A stretch of 64,000 nt of DNA from Sphingomonadales bacterium UBA2369. Lineage in GTDB: Bacteria > Pseudomonadota > Alphaproteobacteria > Sphingomonadales > Sphingomonadaceae. Each line of letters starts with the position of its first letter. Within the stretch, counting starts at the first letter, position 1. This document shows, one piece after another, positions 34,433 through 45,774 of this stretch. The notes under the pieces are model-generated. The model ran no database searches, was not told the DNA's origin, and saw nothing but the letters and a program-made list of their open reading frames with translations. The stretch spans positions 219 through 64,218 of the forward strand of contig DDTH01000018.1 of NCBI GenBank assembly GCA_002344055.1, given 5' to 3'. A program made the position numbers and the translations under genes.

Positions 34433-34708
34433 TCAGGCGTTGACCGCGTCCTTCAGGCCCTTGCCGGGCTTGAACTTGGGCTGGGTCGATTCCTTGATCT
34501 GCATCGGCTCGCCGGTGCGCGGGTTGCGGCCTGTGGAGGCCTTGCGCTGCGAACAGGAGAAAGTGCCGAAGCCGACCAGGCGCACTTCGTCGCCTCGCTT
34601 CAGCGCATCGCTGATCGTGTCGAACACAGCCTCCACCGCACGCGACGCTTCCTGCCTGCCGAGACCGGTTGTCTCGGCGACATGACCGATCAGCTCCTGT
34701 TTGTTCAT
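34433..34708 (-). CDS. hup: HU-family DNA-binding protein
   Basis: This 91-residue nucleoid protein has the typical start MNKQELIGHVAETTGL. The arm region GFGTFSCSQRKASTGRNPRTG, with the conserved proline, is intact, and the C-terminus reads FKPGKGLKDAVNA. It bends and compacts DNA as a dimer. It lies 153 bases downstream of lon, as in many alphaproteobacteria. Confidence 0.96.
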   Translation of the reverse strand: MNKQELIGHVAETTGLGRQEASRAVEAVFDTISDALKRGDEVRLVGFGTFSCSQRKASTGRNPRTGEPMQIKESTQPKFKPGKGLKDAVNA

Positions 34709-34861
34709 TTGGTCCGCACCCCTGCTGCCAATTGCCCCCGGGACTCTTCGACCGAAGAGTCGTCAGATGACAACAGCATCGCGCCAGAGTCAAAGGGAAA
34801 GGCGGTCTCCCTGCCCAGCGCATGGGGAGGGAAACCGCAGATTATTTGCGCCAGATCGGGA

Positions 34862-37273
<2,412 letters not shown>

Positions 37274-37312
37274 GCGAAACTCCGAAGGCGAGCCGAAGCG
37301 GCTCTTAGCCTT

Positions 37313-37341
37313 CTATATGGGTTGGGTTACCGACGCATCAA
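37313..37341 (-). promoter_or_regulatory. Candidate heat-shock promoter of lon
   Basis: On the minus strand TTGATG (37336-37341) and CCCATATAG (37313-37321) are 14 bases apart, close to sigma-32 elements. The predicted start would leave about a 30-base leader holding the hairpin GAGCCG-CTT-CGGCTC at 37290-37304. Confidence 0.4.
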
Positions 37342-37397
37342 TTGGCGGGAAGTTGTCCACAGCGATGATGCGCCTCCGAAGGGATGCGGTCAGGCCG

Positions 37398-38021
37398 TCA
37401 ATTACCCTGCCAGCGCACCAGGCTCTGATGCGTTGCCGCCCGCCGATTGCCAGCCTCGTCGATCGACGGGAGATAGCGTGCTCGCTCCATCGCAAGCGCA
37501 CATGTCGTCGTATCCAGCACCTCGACGCCGCTCGATTCGAGGATTCGGCAGCCGGTCGGCATCCCGCCAGCCGATACGTCCATCTCGTAGCGAACAGTGC
37601 CGCTCCGCCCGTTCGCCTCACTGGGGTAATCGGTGTAGCTGATGTAGCCACCCGAGGTGATCATCAGCGGATCGCCTGGCCGCACGCGCACCTGCGCCGG
37701 ATCAGGCGAAACCGCATACCATTCGAAATCCAGGCGCATCTCCTGTCCGGGCCGGCCGGGCGGGAAACGTCGCGTGATGAGGTCGCAGGATGTGGCGTCG
37801 ATCACCGAAATCCCGCTCGATCGGGTCGCCCTGCACCCTTCCACCTGCCCCTGCGCGCCGAACCGGAAAGTCACGACGAGCCGCTTGGGCTGGCGACCGA
37901 TCTCGACGCCAGCCGGCAAGTTCACCGACGGCACGCGAATGATGAAATTTCGCGACTGGGCCGAAACCTGCGCGCCGGGAATGACGAGCGCGCAGAGCAG
38001 CAGGACCCCGAGCAGCCTCAA
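37398..38021 (-). CDS. Exported protein with two TonB C-terminal-like domains
   Basis: This 207-residue protein has a signal peptide (LLGVLLLCALVIPGAQVSA) followed by two similar halves. Each ends in a motif like the TonB C-terminal domain (GCRATRSSGISVIDATSCDL and GCRILESSGVEVLDTTTCAL), including two cysteines per half. It lacks the membrane anchor and proline-rich spacer of a TonB transducer. It begins with TTG overlapping the clpX stop (TTGA), so it may be co-translated with clpX. Role unknown. Confidence 0.8.
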   Translation of the reverse strand: MRLLGVLLLCALVIPGAQVSAQSRNFIIRVPSVNLPAGVEIGRQPKRLVVTFRFGAQGQVEGCRATRSSGISVIDATSCDLITRRFPPGRPGQEMRLDFEWYAVSPDPAQVRVRPGDPLMITSGGYISYTDYPSEANGRSGTVRYEMDVSAGGMPTGCRILESSGVEVLDTTTCALAMERARYLPSIDEAGNRRAATHQSLVRWQGN

Positions 38022-39277
38022 GCCGCCGTCTCGCCCTTCACTTCGGCATAGACGCGCACCGGTTCCTTGGTGCCGGCGACGACATCCTTGTCGATCACCA
38101 CCTCGTCGACGCCTTCCATGCTGGGCAGGTCGAACATCGTGTCGAGCAGGATATTCTCCAGGATGGAGCGCAGGCCGCGGGCGCCGGTCTTGCGCTCGAT
38201 CGCCTTCTTGGCGACCGACACCAGCGCGTCGTCGGTGAAGCTGAGGCGGACATCCTCCATGTCGAACAGCTTGGCATACTGCTTCACCAGGGCGTTCTTC
38301 GGCTCCTTCAGGATCTTCACCAGCGCCTCGGTATCGAGATCCTCCAGCGTCGCGATGACCGGCAGGCGGCCGACGAATTCCGGGATCAGACCGAATTTCA
38401 GCAGATCCTCCGGCTCGCCCTGGCGCAGCACCTCGCCGACGCGGCGCTCGTCCGGCGCGGCGACATGCGCGCCGAAGCCGATCGACTTGCCTTCGAGACG
38501 ATCACCGATGATCTTCTCGAGGCCCGCAAAGGCGCCGCCGCAGATGAAGAGGATGTTGGTCGTGTCGACCTGCAGGAATTCCTGTTGCGGATGCTTGCGG
38601 CCGCCCTGCGGCGGGACGGAGGCGGTGGTGCCCTCCATCAGCTTCAGCAGCGCCTGCTGGACGCCCTCGCCCGACACGTCGCGGGTGATGGAGGGATTGT
38701 CCGACTTGCGGCTGATCTTGTCGATCTCGTCAATGTAGACGATGCCGCGCTGGGCGCGCTCCACGTTATAGTCGGAGGCCTGGAGCAGCTTCAGGATGAT
38801 GTTCTCGACATCCTCGCCGACATAGCCCGCTTCGGTGAGCGTCGTGGCGTCGGCCATGGTGAAGGGCACGTCGAGGATGCGGGCGAGCGTCTGCGCGAGC
38901 AAAGTCTTGCCGCAGCCGGTGGGGCCGACGAGCAGGATGTTTGACTTGGCAAGCTCGACCTCGCCGCCCTTGGCGCCGTGGTTCAGCCGCTTGAAATGGT
39001 TGTGGACCGCGACCGAGAGGACGCGCTTGGCGTGGTTTTGGCCGACGACATAATCGTCCAGCACCTTGCAGATTTCGAGCGGCGTGGGGACGCCGTCCCT
39101 GGTTTTCACGAGGGCGGACTTGGTCTCCTCGCGGATGATGTCGTTGCACAGCTCGACGCATTCGTCGCAGATGAACACGGTCGGGCCGGCGATGAGCTTG
39201 CGCACCTCATGCTGCGACTTCCCGCAGAAGGAGCAGTAAAGGGTGCTCTTGCTGTCGCCGCCTTGTAATTTCGTCAT
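38018..39277 (-). CDS. clpX: ATP-dependent Clp protease ATP-binding subunit ClpX
   Basis: This 419-residue unfoldase feeds proteins into ClpP. The N-terminal zinc domain has Cys15, Cys18 and the FICDEC pair. Walker A is GPTGCGKTLLAQTLA, Walker B IVYIDEIDKI, and the pore loop GYVG is in EAGYVGEDVE. The IGF-type loop that contacts ClpP is seen as GKSIGFGAHV. It lies 3.2 kb from clpP on the same strand, with other genes in between. Confidence 0.98.
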   Translation of the reverse strand: MTKLQGGDSKSTLYCSFCGKSQHEVRKLIAGPTVFICDECVELCNDIIREETKSALVKTRDGVPTPLEICKVLDDYVVGQNHAKRVLSVAVHNHFKRLNHGAKGGEVELAKSNILLVGPTGCGKTLLAQTLARILDVPFTMADATTLTEAGYVGEDVENIILKLLQASDYNVERAQRGIVYIDEIDKISRKSDNPSITRDVSGEGVQQALLKLMEGTTASVPPQGGRKHPQQEFLQVDTTNILFICGGAFAGLEKIIGDRLEGKSIGFGAHVAAPDERRVGEVLRQGEPEDLLKFGLIPEFVGRLPVIATLEDLDTEALVKILKEPKNALVKQYAKLFDMEDVRLSFTDDALVSVAKKAIERKTGARGLRSILENILLDTMFDLPSMEGVDEVVIDKDVVAGTKEPVRVYAEVKGETAA

Positions 39278-39515
39278 ACCTGTCTCGTTCGTGCGCTTTG
39301 GCCGGGCATCCTGACCTCATTCCTAGCCGATCACAATGGCCTAATCGTTAAGCCGCTCCGGCGTTCCGATGCCGGCGCCGTCTCCGCCAATGTGGCGCGG
39401 GGCATCGCCGGCGGCAAGGGTGGCCTTTCCGGGCGGGTCGGCCGGACGGCCATTCATGGGGGATTAAAGCCACCGCCGACAATCGCGCACCGGCTTCAAG
39501 CGCCGGGAGATTGCG

Positions 39516-40667
39516 TTGCGCATCCTGATCGCCCCGTCCGGTTACAAGGAATGCCTCGAGGCGGACCGGGTGGCGGACGCCATCGCCGCGGGCGTGGCAC
39601 GGGCGATGCCGGAGGCCGAGATCGATCGCTTCCCGCTGGTGGATGGCGGCGAGGGTTTCGCCCGGACGATGGCGACGGCCAGCGGCGGGCGCGTGCATGA
39701 GATCAATGTCACCGGCCCGACCGGACAGGCGGTCGAGGCCCTGCTCGGCGAGATGGGCGGCGGCGGGCCACTTACCTTCCTGGTCGAGATGGCGCAGGCG
39801 GCGGGGCTGAGGCTGGTGCCGCCCGATGCGCGCGATCCGACGCGGACGACGACGCGCGGCGTGGGCGAGCTGATCCGGGCGGCGCTGGATCGGGGCGCGG
39901 AGCGGATCATCGTCGGCTGCGGCGATTCGGGGACGAATGACGGCGGCGCGGGCATGGCGGCCGCTTTGGGCTGCCGGCTGCTCGACGGCGGCGGCGGCGC
40001 GATCGGACCCGGCAGCGCCGGGCTGGCGACGCTTGCTCGGATCGACCTGGGCACGCGCGACCCCCGCCTGGCCGCTGTCACGATCGAAGCGGCGCTGAAC
40101 ATCACCACTCGCCTATGCGGCCCGCGCGGCGTGGCCCGGCTGTTCGGGCCGCAGAAGGGCGCGGACGAGGCGACAATCGTGAAGATGGAGGCCGCGCTGG
40201 AAAATTACGCGGCAATCGTGCGGCGCGACGTCGGGGTGGAGGTCGCCAACATGCCGGGCGGCGGCGCGTCGGGCGGGCTGGGTGCAGGCCTGGCGGCTTT
40301 GCTCGGGGCGACCTTGCGGTCGCGCTACGACATCATCTTCGCGACCTTCGACCTGGACGCGCGGCTGGCCTCGGCCGATCTGGTGCTGACCGCGGAGGGC
40401 GGCATCGACCTGCAGACGCCGCAGGGCAAGATTCCGGTCGAGGTGGCGCGGCGGGCCAAATTGCGCGGGCTGCCGGTGCTGGCGCTGGCCGGACAGGTCG
40501 GTGAGCCGGCGCGGATCGTCTACGAGCATGGCATCGACGCTTTCTTCTCGACCACCGCCGGCCCGTGCACAATGGAAGCGGCGATGCGGGATGCGGAATC
40601 GACACTGGCGCTGAGCGCAGAGAATGTGATGCGGGCGGTGCTCGCCGGGCGGCGCCTTTCGCGATGA
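39516..40667 (+). CDS. Glycerate kinase (GlxK/GarK type)
   Basis: This 383-residue class II glycerate kinase makes 2-phosphoglycerate from glycerate. Family motifs are ILIAPSGYKECLEA at the start, DGGEGF, IVGCGDSGTNDGGAGMA and NMPGGGASGGLGAGLAAL. It begins with TTG; GGGAGA lies 5 bases upstream and no nearby ATG would keep the conserved start. Its stop overlaps the SLC13 permease ATG (ATGA), so it is likely co-transcribed with a carrier that may import its substrate. Confidence 0.93.
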   Translation: MRILIAPSGYKECLEADRVADAIAAGVARAMPEAEIDRFPLVDGGEGFARTMATASGGRVHEINVTGPTGQAVEALLGEMGGGGPLTFLVEMAQAAGLRLVPPDARDPTRTTTRGVGELIRAALDRGAERIIVGCGDSGTNDGGAGMAAALGCRLLDGGGGAIGPGSAGLATLARIDLGTRDPRLAAVTIEAALNITTRLCGPRGVARLFGPQKGADEATIVKMEAALENYAAIVRRDVGVEVANMPGGGASGGLGAGLAALLGATLRSRYDIIFATFDLDARLASADLVLTAEGGIDLQTPQGKIPVEVARRAKLRGLPVLALAGQVGEPARIVYEHGIDAFFSTTAGPCTMEAAMRDAESTLALSAENVMRAVLAGRRLSR

Positions 40668-42088
40668 GCGAAAGCGGCAGACCAAGCGGCGGCCTGTTTC
40701 GATGGGCCGCGATCGCGGCCGCGCTCGCCGGGCTGGCGGCCCTGGTGTGGCTCCCGGAGGAACTCTACCCGCCCGGCCGCGCGGCGCTGGCGGTGTTCGG
40801 GATCGCGACGATCCTGTGGGCGGCAACGAAGATCGACGCGGCCTGGATCGCTTTCGCCGGGGCGCTGGCGCTGTTGTTCCTCGATGCGGTCGAGGAGCAG
40901 GCCTTGTTCGCGATGCTGGCGCATCAGGTCATCTGGCTGATGATCGGCGCCTTCGTGATCGGCGGCGCGTTCGACGCGAGCGGGCTTTCCGTGCGCCTGA
41001 CGCGCGCGCTGACGCGGCGGGCGCGGCGGCCGGGCCAACTGTTCTGGCTGACCACTTTGGCCCTCGTCCCCCTCACCTTCCTGATCCCCTCCACGTCGGG
41101 CCGGGCGGCGGCGATCCTCCCGGCGCTTCGGCTGCTGCCGCAGGGGCCGGAGGCAGCGAATCTGCGCCGCGCCTATGCGATACTGGTGCCGACCGTGATC
41201 CTGGTCGCGACCAGCGCGGCGCTGACCGGGGCGGGATCGCATCTGCTGCTGGAGGATCTGCTGGCGCAGCGGCTCGGCGACCGCTTCGGCTTCGCGCGCT
41301 GGGCGATGTGGGGTCTGCCCTTCGCGCTGGCGGCGAGCGCGATTGCGTGCATCGTCGTCGCGCGGCTGTTCCTGCGGCCGGAGGACCGGCGCGCGGAACT
41401 GCCCGAGCCGGAGTGCGAACCACGGCGGCCTTTGAGCGCTTTGGAATGGCGGGTGCTGGTCATCACGATCGCCACGCTCGTCACCTGGTGCACGACCGAA
41501 TGGCACGGACTCAGCGTCGCCGTGGTGGCGATGCTCGCGATGCTGGCGCTGACCGCGCCCGGAATCGGCGCGTTCGGCTTCAAGAAGGCCGCGAAGACGG
41601 TCAGCTGGAACCTCGTCATCTTCGTCGGCGGGGCGATGGTGCTGGGCCAGGCGCTGATCGACACGCAGGCCGCGACCTGGATCATGGACCAATTGCTGGC
41701 TTTGTTCGGGCTGGAGAGCGGCATGGCGGTGCCGTCCGAGTGGCTGGCCCTGCTCGGGATCGCGGCGATCAGCCTGCTCTCGCATCTGTTCATGACCAGC
41801 CACGTCGCGCGGGCGGCGGCATTGGGCGCGCCTTTGATCCTGTTCGCACAATCGACCGGGCTGGAGCCGATGGCGGTGCTGTTCATCGGCGCGGTGGGGA
41901 TGAATTACTGCCTGACGCTTCCCGTTTGCTCGAAAGCCTATCTGGTCTTTCAGGATGCGGAGGGCGGCGGCTTCGGCGCGGGCGACCTGATGCGGCTGAG
42001 CGCGGTGATGGCGCCGCTCTACCTGCTCCTGATGCTGGCTTTCTATTTCGGCTGGTGGCGGTGGACGGGGCTGGCGCTGCTGGCCTGA
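40664..42088 (+). CDS. SLC13/DASS-family anion permease
   Basis: This 474-residue membrane protein has about 11 hydrophobic segments. It carries DASS-family features such as PSTSGRAAAILPAL (SNT-like cation site) and a second site near LSHLFMTSHVARAAALG. Family members carry dicarboxylates, sulfate or similar anions with Na+ or H+. It is coupled to glycerate kinase by overlapping codons, so a small organic acid such as glycerate is a reasonable guess for the substrate. Confidence 0.87.
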   Translation: MSESGRPSGGLFRWAAIAAALAGLAALVWLPEELYPPGRAALAVFGIATILWAATKIDAAWIAFAGALALLFLDAVEEQALFAMLAHQVIWLMIGAFVIGGAFDASGLSVRLTRALTRRARRPGQLFWLTTLALVPLTFLIPSTSGRAAAILPALRLLPQGPEAANLRRAYAILVPTVILVATSAALTGAGSHLLLEDLLAQRLGDRFGFARWAMWGLPFALAASAIACIVVARLFLRPEDRRAELPEPECEPRRPLSALEWRVLVITIATLVTWCTTEWHGLSVAVVAMLAMLALTAPGIGAFGFKKAAKTVSWNLVIFVGGAMVLGQALIDTQAATWIMDQLLALFGLESGMAVPSEWLALLGIAAISLLSHLFMTSHVARAAALGAPLILFAQSTGLEPMAVLFIGAVGMNYCLTLPVCSKAYLVFQDAEGGGFGAGDLMRLSAVMAPLYLLLMLAFYFGWWRWTGLALLA

Positions 42089-42094
42089 ACCGGA

Positions 42095-42364
42095 TCAGTC
42101 GTCCCGCTCGACGCTGGTGACGCGGCCGTGCCGGTTGATGTTCACCTCGAGCTCGCGGCCGCGATGGTCGCGCCCTTCAATCTCCCAGCCGCCATCCTCG
42201 CGCTCGACCTTGGTCACCCGCACCATGCCGTAGCCGCGCGCGATGCGGATCGCCTGTTCCTCGCTAATCCCGGTACGCGCGGGGCGTTCGCGCTGCTGCG
42301 CCGCCGCTTCGGCGGGCAGCGCGCAGCAAAGGGATGCCGCCAGAGCGGCCAGCACGATTCTCAT
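42095..42364 (-). CDS. Exported PepSY-domain protein
   Basis: This 89-residue protein has a signal peptide (IVLAALAASLCCALPAEAAA) and one PepSY domain (ISEEQAIRIARGYGMVRVTKV to VNINRHGRVTSVERDD). PepSY domains are thought to inhibit peptidases or sense signals in the periplasm. It is convergent with the SLC13 gene. A perfect 10-base dyad lies 65 bases upstream of its start. Confidence 0.85.
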   Translation of the reverse strand: MRIVLAALAASLCCALPAEAAAQQRERPARTGISEEQAIRIARGYGMVRVTKVEREDGGWEIEGRDHRGRELEVNINRHGRVTSVERDD

Positions 42365-42428
42365 GACTTAGGCATAGCACCCGCCGACTGAACGGGCGCT
42401 GACACGCGGATATCCGGTGCGGGTGGGC

Positions 42429-42453
42429 CGTCACGGAAGTAAATTCCGTGACG
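42429..42453. promoter_or_regulatory. Perfect 10-base dyad between clpP and the PepSY gene
   Basis: CGTCACGGAA (42429-42438) and TTCCGTGACG (42444-42453) pair perfectly around GTAAA. It lies 67 bases after the clpP stop and 65 bases before the PepSY start, both on the minus strand. It could end clpP transcription (no T-run) or be an operator for the PepSY gene. Confidence 0.5.
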
Positions 42454-42519
42454 TCGATCAGGCTCCGCTTCGCGGACCTGTCGGCCGGCGCTCGCCGTCT
42501 CTTCGCGCTGCTCCGGCGG

Positions 42520-43161
42520 CTACGCGGCTTGCGCCTCGCCATCGAGCGGCTGCGGGCGCTTTTCGAACACTTCGTCGACCAGACCGAAGGCCTTGGCCTC
42601 CTCCGCGCCGAAGAAGCGGTCGCGCTCCACCGCCTTCTCGATCTCCTCGATCGGCTGGCCGGTATTCTGCGCCATCAGCTCGTTCATGCGGTGCCGGATG
42701 CGCAGGATTTCCTTGGCCTGGATCTCGATGTCCGAGGCCATGCCCTGCGCACCGCCGGACGGCTGGTGGATCATGATCCGCGCGTTGGTGAGCGCGACGC
42801 GCATGCCCTTCTCGCCGGCGGCCAGCAGGAAGGCGCCCATCGACGCGGCCTGGCCGATGCACACCGTGCCGACGCGCGGCCGGATGTACTGCATCGTGTC
42901 GTGGATCGCCATGCCCGCCGTGACGACGCCGCCCGGCGAGTTGATGTACATGTAGATGTCCTTCTTGGGATTCTCGGACTCCAGGAAGAGCAATTGCGCG
43001 GTGATCACCGAGGCCATGTGATCCTCGACCCCGCCGGTCACGAAGATGATCCGCTCGCGCAGCAGGCGGGAATAGATGTCGAAGCTGCGCTCGCCCCGGT
43101 TGGATTGCTCGACCACCACCGGGATGAGGCCATTGACGATGTCTTCGTGGTCGCGAGTCAT
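42520..43161 (-). CDS. clpP: ATP-dependent Clp protease proteolytic subunit
   Basis: This 213-residue serine peptidase has the catalytic serine in CIGQAASMGAFLLA, histidine in NARIMIHQPSGG and a downstream aspartate in VERDRFFG. The N-terminal processing region and the handle helix (ILRIRHRMNELMAQNTGQ) are intact. It forms the barrel that degrades proteins delivered by ClpX. The ATG at 43161 is the conserved start; the longer frame upstream is not. Confidence 0.98.
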   Translation of the reverse strand: MTRDHEDIVNGLIPVVVEQSNRGERSFDIYSRLLRERIIFVTGGVEDHMASVITAQLLFLESENPKKDIYMYINSPGGVVTAGMAIHDTMQYIRPRVGTVCIGQAASMGAFLLAAGEKGMRVALTNARIMIHQPSGGAQGMASDIEIQAKEILRIRHRMNELMAQNTGQPIEEIEKAVERDRFFGAEEAKAFGLVDEVFEKRPQPLDGEAQAA

Positions 43162-43240
43162 GTGGTGAGCGTCCTGCTTCTTGGAGTGTCGCGGCCAACA
43201 TCGGCGGATAGGTGTCAACGTTCAACCCCCCCGCGCCGCC

Positions 43241-44473
43241 TCAGACCGGGACGAGCGACTTCAGCGGCACCTCCGGATCGGCAAGCGCGGCGGGATCGGC
43301 GACGACGCGGTGGAGGACAAGGCCCCTGCCCTGCGCATAATCGCGCACCGCGTTGACGCAGTCGAGCGCGATCACGCGGCCTTCGCGGAGGTAGACGATC
43401 GAGAAGCTGCGAGCGGACGGATCGCCGCGGGTGACGGTGGCATCATGGCCCTGGCTGAGGCCGACGGTCTGGAGCTTGAGGTCATATTGGTTCGACCAGA
43501 ACCAGGGGACGGCGTCATAGTCCGCGTCGATCCCGCAGATCGTTTTCGCGGTGACATTGGCCTGGTCGTTGGCATTCTGGACCGATTCCAGCCGGATCCA
43601 GTCGCTCGCAGCGAAGCGGTTGCGATGCTCGGCGCAGTCTCCGATCGCAAAGATGTCCGGCAGGCTGGTGCGGCACTGGCCGTCGACGCGGACGCCGTTG
43701 GCGGTCTCGGCGCCCGCATCAGCGAGCGGCTGGATGGCGGGGGCGATGCCGATGCCGACGATCACCATCTGCGCGGGAATGACGCTGCCGTCCGAGAGGC
43801 GCACGCCGGTGGCGCGGCCATCCTGCTCGACGATGCAATCGACCGCCGTGCCGAGGCGCAGGTCCACACCCTGCGCGCGATGCTCGGCCTCGAAGAAAAG
43901 CGACAAATCCTCGCCCGCGACACGCGCCAACACGCGGTCGAGCGCCTCGATCAGCACAACCTGCGTGCCGAGCTTGCGCAGGGACGCCGCGGCTTCGAGG
44001 CCGATATAGCCGCCGCCGATCACCGCCACTTCCCGCACATCGGGAAGTTCAGCGATCATTGCATCGACATCGGCGCGGGTCCGGACCGTGTGGACGCCCG
44101 CGGCCTCGCCGCCTTCGCAGGTCAGACGGCGGGGACTGCCGCCCGCCGCCCAGATCAGCTTGCCATAGCCGAGAATGCGGCCGTCGCCGGTCGTGACGGT
44201 ATGCGCGGCGGGATCGATCGCGGCGATCCGCGTACCCGGCAGCAAAGTCACCGCCTTGTCGGCCCAGACCTGCGGGGGGCGGAGCAGCATTCGCTCCCAT
44301 TCCTTCTCGCCGGCGAGATAGTCCTTCGACAAAGGCGGGCGTTCGTAGGGAAGCTCAGGCTCGTCGCCCGCAATGGCGATGGTGCCGGCAAAGCCATGCT
44401 GGCGCAGCGCCAGCGCCGCCTGCGCGCCGCCATGGCCGCCGCCGACGATCAGCACATCATATCGATCCTTCAT
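43241..44473 (-). CDS. FAD-dependent ferredoxin reductase-like oxidoreductase
   Basis: This 410-residue flavoprotein has the FAD motif DVLIVGGGHGGAQAALAL, the NADH-binding motif VAVIGGGYIGLEAAASL and the late FAD motif FAIGDCAEHRN. It ends in a reductase C-terminal domain (DQANVTAKTICG, PWFWSNQYDLKLQTVG). This layout is that of rhodocoxin/putidaredoxin reductases, which pass electrons from NADH to a ferredoxin. No ferredoxin or P450 gene is adjacent. It is divergent from the NUDIX gene. Confidence 0.92.
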   Translation of the reverse strand: MKDRYDVLIVGGGHGGAQAALALRQHGFAGTIAIAGDEPELPYERPPLSKDYLAGEKEWERMLLRPPQVWADKAVTLLPGTRIAAIDPAAHTVTTGDGRILGYGKLIWAAGGSPRRLTCEGGEAAGVHTVRTRADVDAMIAELPDVREVAVIGGGYIGLEAAASLRKLGTQVVLIEALDRVLARVAGEDLSLFFEAEHRAQGVDLRLGTAVDCIVEQDGRATGVRLSDGSVIPAQMVIVGIGIAPAIQPLADAGAETANGVRVDGQCRTSLPDIFAIGDCAEHRNRFAASDWIRLESVQNANDQANVTAKTICGIDADYDAVPWFWSNQYDLKLQTVGLSQGHDATVTRGDPSARSFSIVYLREGRVIALDCVNAVRDYAQGRGLVLHRVVADPAALADPEVPLKSLVPV

Positions 44474-44637
44474 ACCCCGACCTTAGCAAAGCCGGGGCGC
44501 GGGGCCAGATATGCGATAATCCACAGCCATTGATTCCACCCCGTTGCCGCCTGTTTCGCACTCGGCTAGGCGCCGTCATCAATTCGTCATCAGATTGTAA
44601 CATTCGCCGTTCGGCGCCGCTTTTCCGGAGACAAATC

Positions 44638-45759
44638 ATTCGTCAGATCGCGGCGCTTGCGTATCGCATGGAGGGTCCGGGTGAATCCGGCGTCCGCGTG
44701 CTGCTGGTCACCTCGCGCGAGACGAAGCGCTGGGTGATCCCGAAAGGGAACCTCCCCTCCGGCATGGTGCCGCACGTCGCGGCGATGCAGGAGGCGGAAG
44801 AGGAAGCGGGCGTGATCGGCGCCGCCTCGCCGCTGCCGCTCGGCTCCTATCGCTACCGCAAGAAAAGGGGCAGCGGCGCGGCCTTGATGTTCGACGTCGA
44901 GGTGTTTCCGCTGGCGGTGATCCGCGAGCTGGACAGCTGGAAGGAACAGCATGAGCGGGAGCGGCGCTGGTTCACCCTCGCCGATGCCTCCGCCGCGGTG
45001 GATGAGCCCGATCTCGCCGCCCTGATCCGCTCCTTCACCGCAGTCGAATTCCAGAAATCCGCCCGCCAGATCTCCCTGCTGACCGGTCTGGCCGCACCAT
45101 CGAAAGTGGGTCCGATGTTCGCCTGGTTCCAACGCCTGCTGCCCAAGACCGGCAATTTCTTCGAATTGTTCGAAGCCCATTCGCAGGCGATCACCGCGGC
45201 GGCCGACGCGCTCGCCCGGCTGCTGACCGGCGGCGACGGCGCGGAGGAGCATATCCGGGAGGTGATCGAGCGCGAGCATGACGCCGACAACATCACCCGC
45301 GAAGTGCTGAAGACCGTCCGCAAGACCTTCCTGACGCCGTTCGACCGGGGCGCGATCACCAGCCTGATCGCGGCGATGGACGATGCGGTGGACGAGATGC
45401 AGGCGACCGTGAACGCCGTGCAGATCTATAACGTGAAGGAATTCGCGCCGGAGATGCGCGACATGGCCGGGCTGATCGTCGATGCGGCGCGGCTCACCGC
45501 CGAGGCAATGCCGCTGCTGCGCGACGTGGCGCGGAACGGGGCGCGGCTGCACGAATTGACCGAGCGGCTGGTGCGGATCGAAGGCCATGCCGACGACATC
45601 CATGCCGAGGGCCATATCCGCACCTTCAAGGAGCATGGCGCGAGCGACACTTTGCGCTTCGTCGTCAACCGCGAAATCTACAAGCATCTGGAGCGGATCA
45701 CCGACGCCTTCGAGGATGTTGCCAACGAGATTGACGGCCTCGTCATCGATCACGCCTGA
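44638..45759 (+). CDS. NUDIX hydrolase fused to DUF47 (PhoU-like)
   Basis: A single frame joins a DIPP-like NUDIX domain and a DUF47 domain. The NUDIX box runs from PKGNLPSGM to QEAEEEAGV, with Met replacing the first Glu and Gln replacing Arg. The DUF47 part (214 residues) starts MFAWFQRLLPKTGNFFELFE at 45115. DUF47 proteins work with Pit phosphate transporters, and pit follows by 15 bases. DIPP-type NUDIX enzymes cleave diphosphates such as Ap4A or polyphosphate. In many relatives these are separate genes. The start is unclear. ATT at 44638 has GGAG 7 bases upstream; a TTG at 44530 lacks a site, and ATG at 44668 would cut the first strand. Confidence 0.8.
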   Translation: MRQIAALAYRMEGPGESGVRVLLVTSRETKRWVIPKGNLPSGMVPHVAAMQEAEEEAGVIGAASPLPLGSYRYRKKRGSGAALMFDVEVFPLAVIRELDSWKEQHERERRWFTLADASAAVDEPDLAALIRSFTAVEFQKSARQISLLTGLAAPSKVGPMFAWFQRLLPKTGNFFELFEAHSQAITAAADALARLLTGGDGAEEHIREVIEREHDADNITREVLKTVRKTFLTPFDRGAITSLIAAMDDAVDEMQATVNAVQIYNVKEFAPEMRDMAGLIVDAARLTAEAMPLLRDVARNGARLHELTERLVRIEGHADDIHAEGHIRTFKEHGASDTLRFVVNREIYKHLERITDAFEDVANEIDGLVIDHA

Positions 45760-45774
45760 TCGGGCCGCCGCGCG

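Noticed and set aside
43162..43240. Sigma-32-like TTGAA element before clpP
   Set aside because: No acceptable -10 at the right distance.
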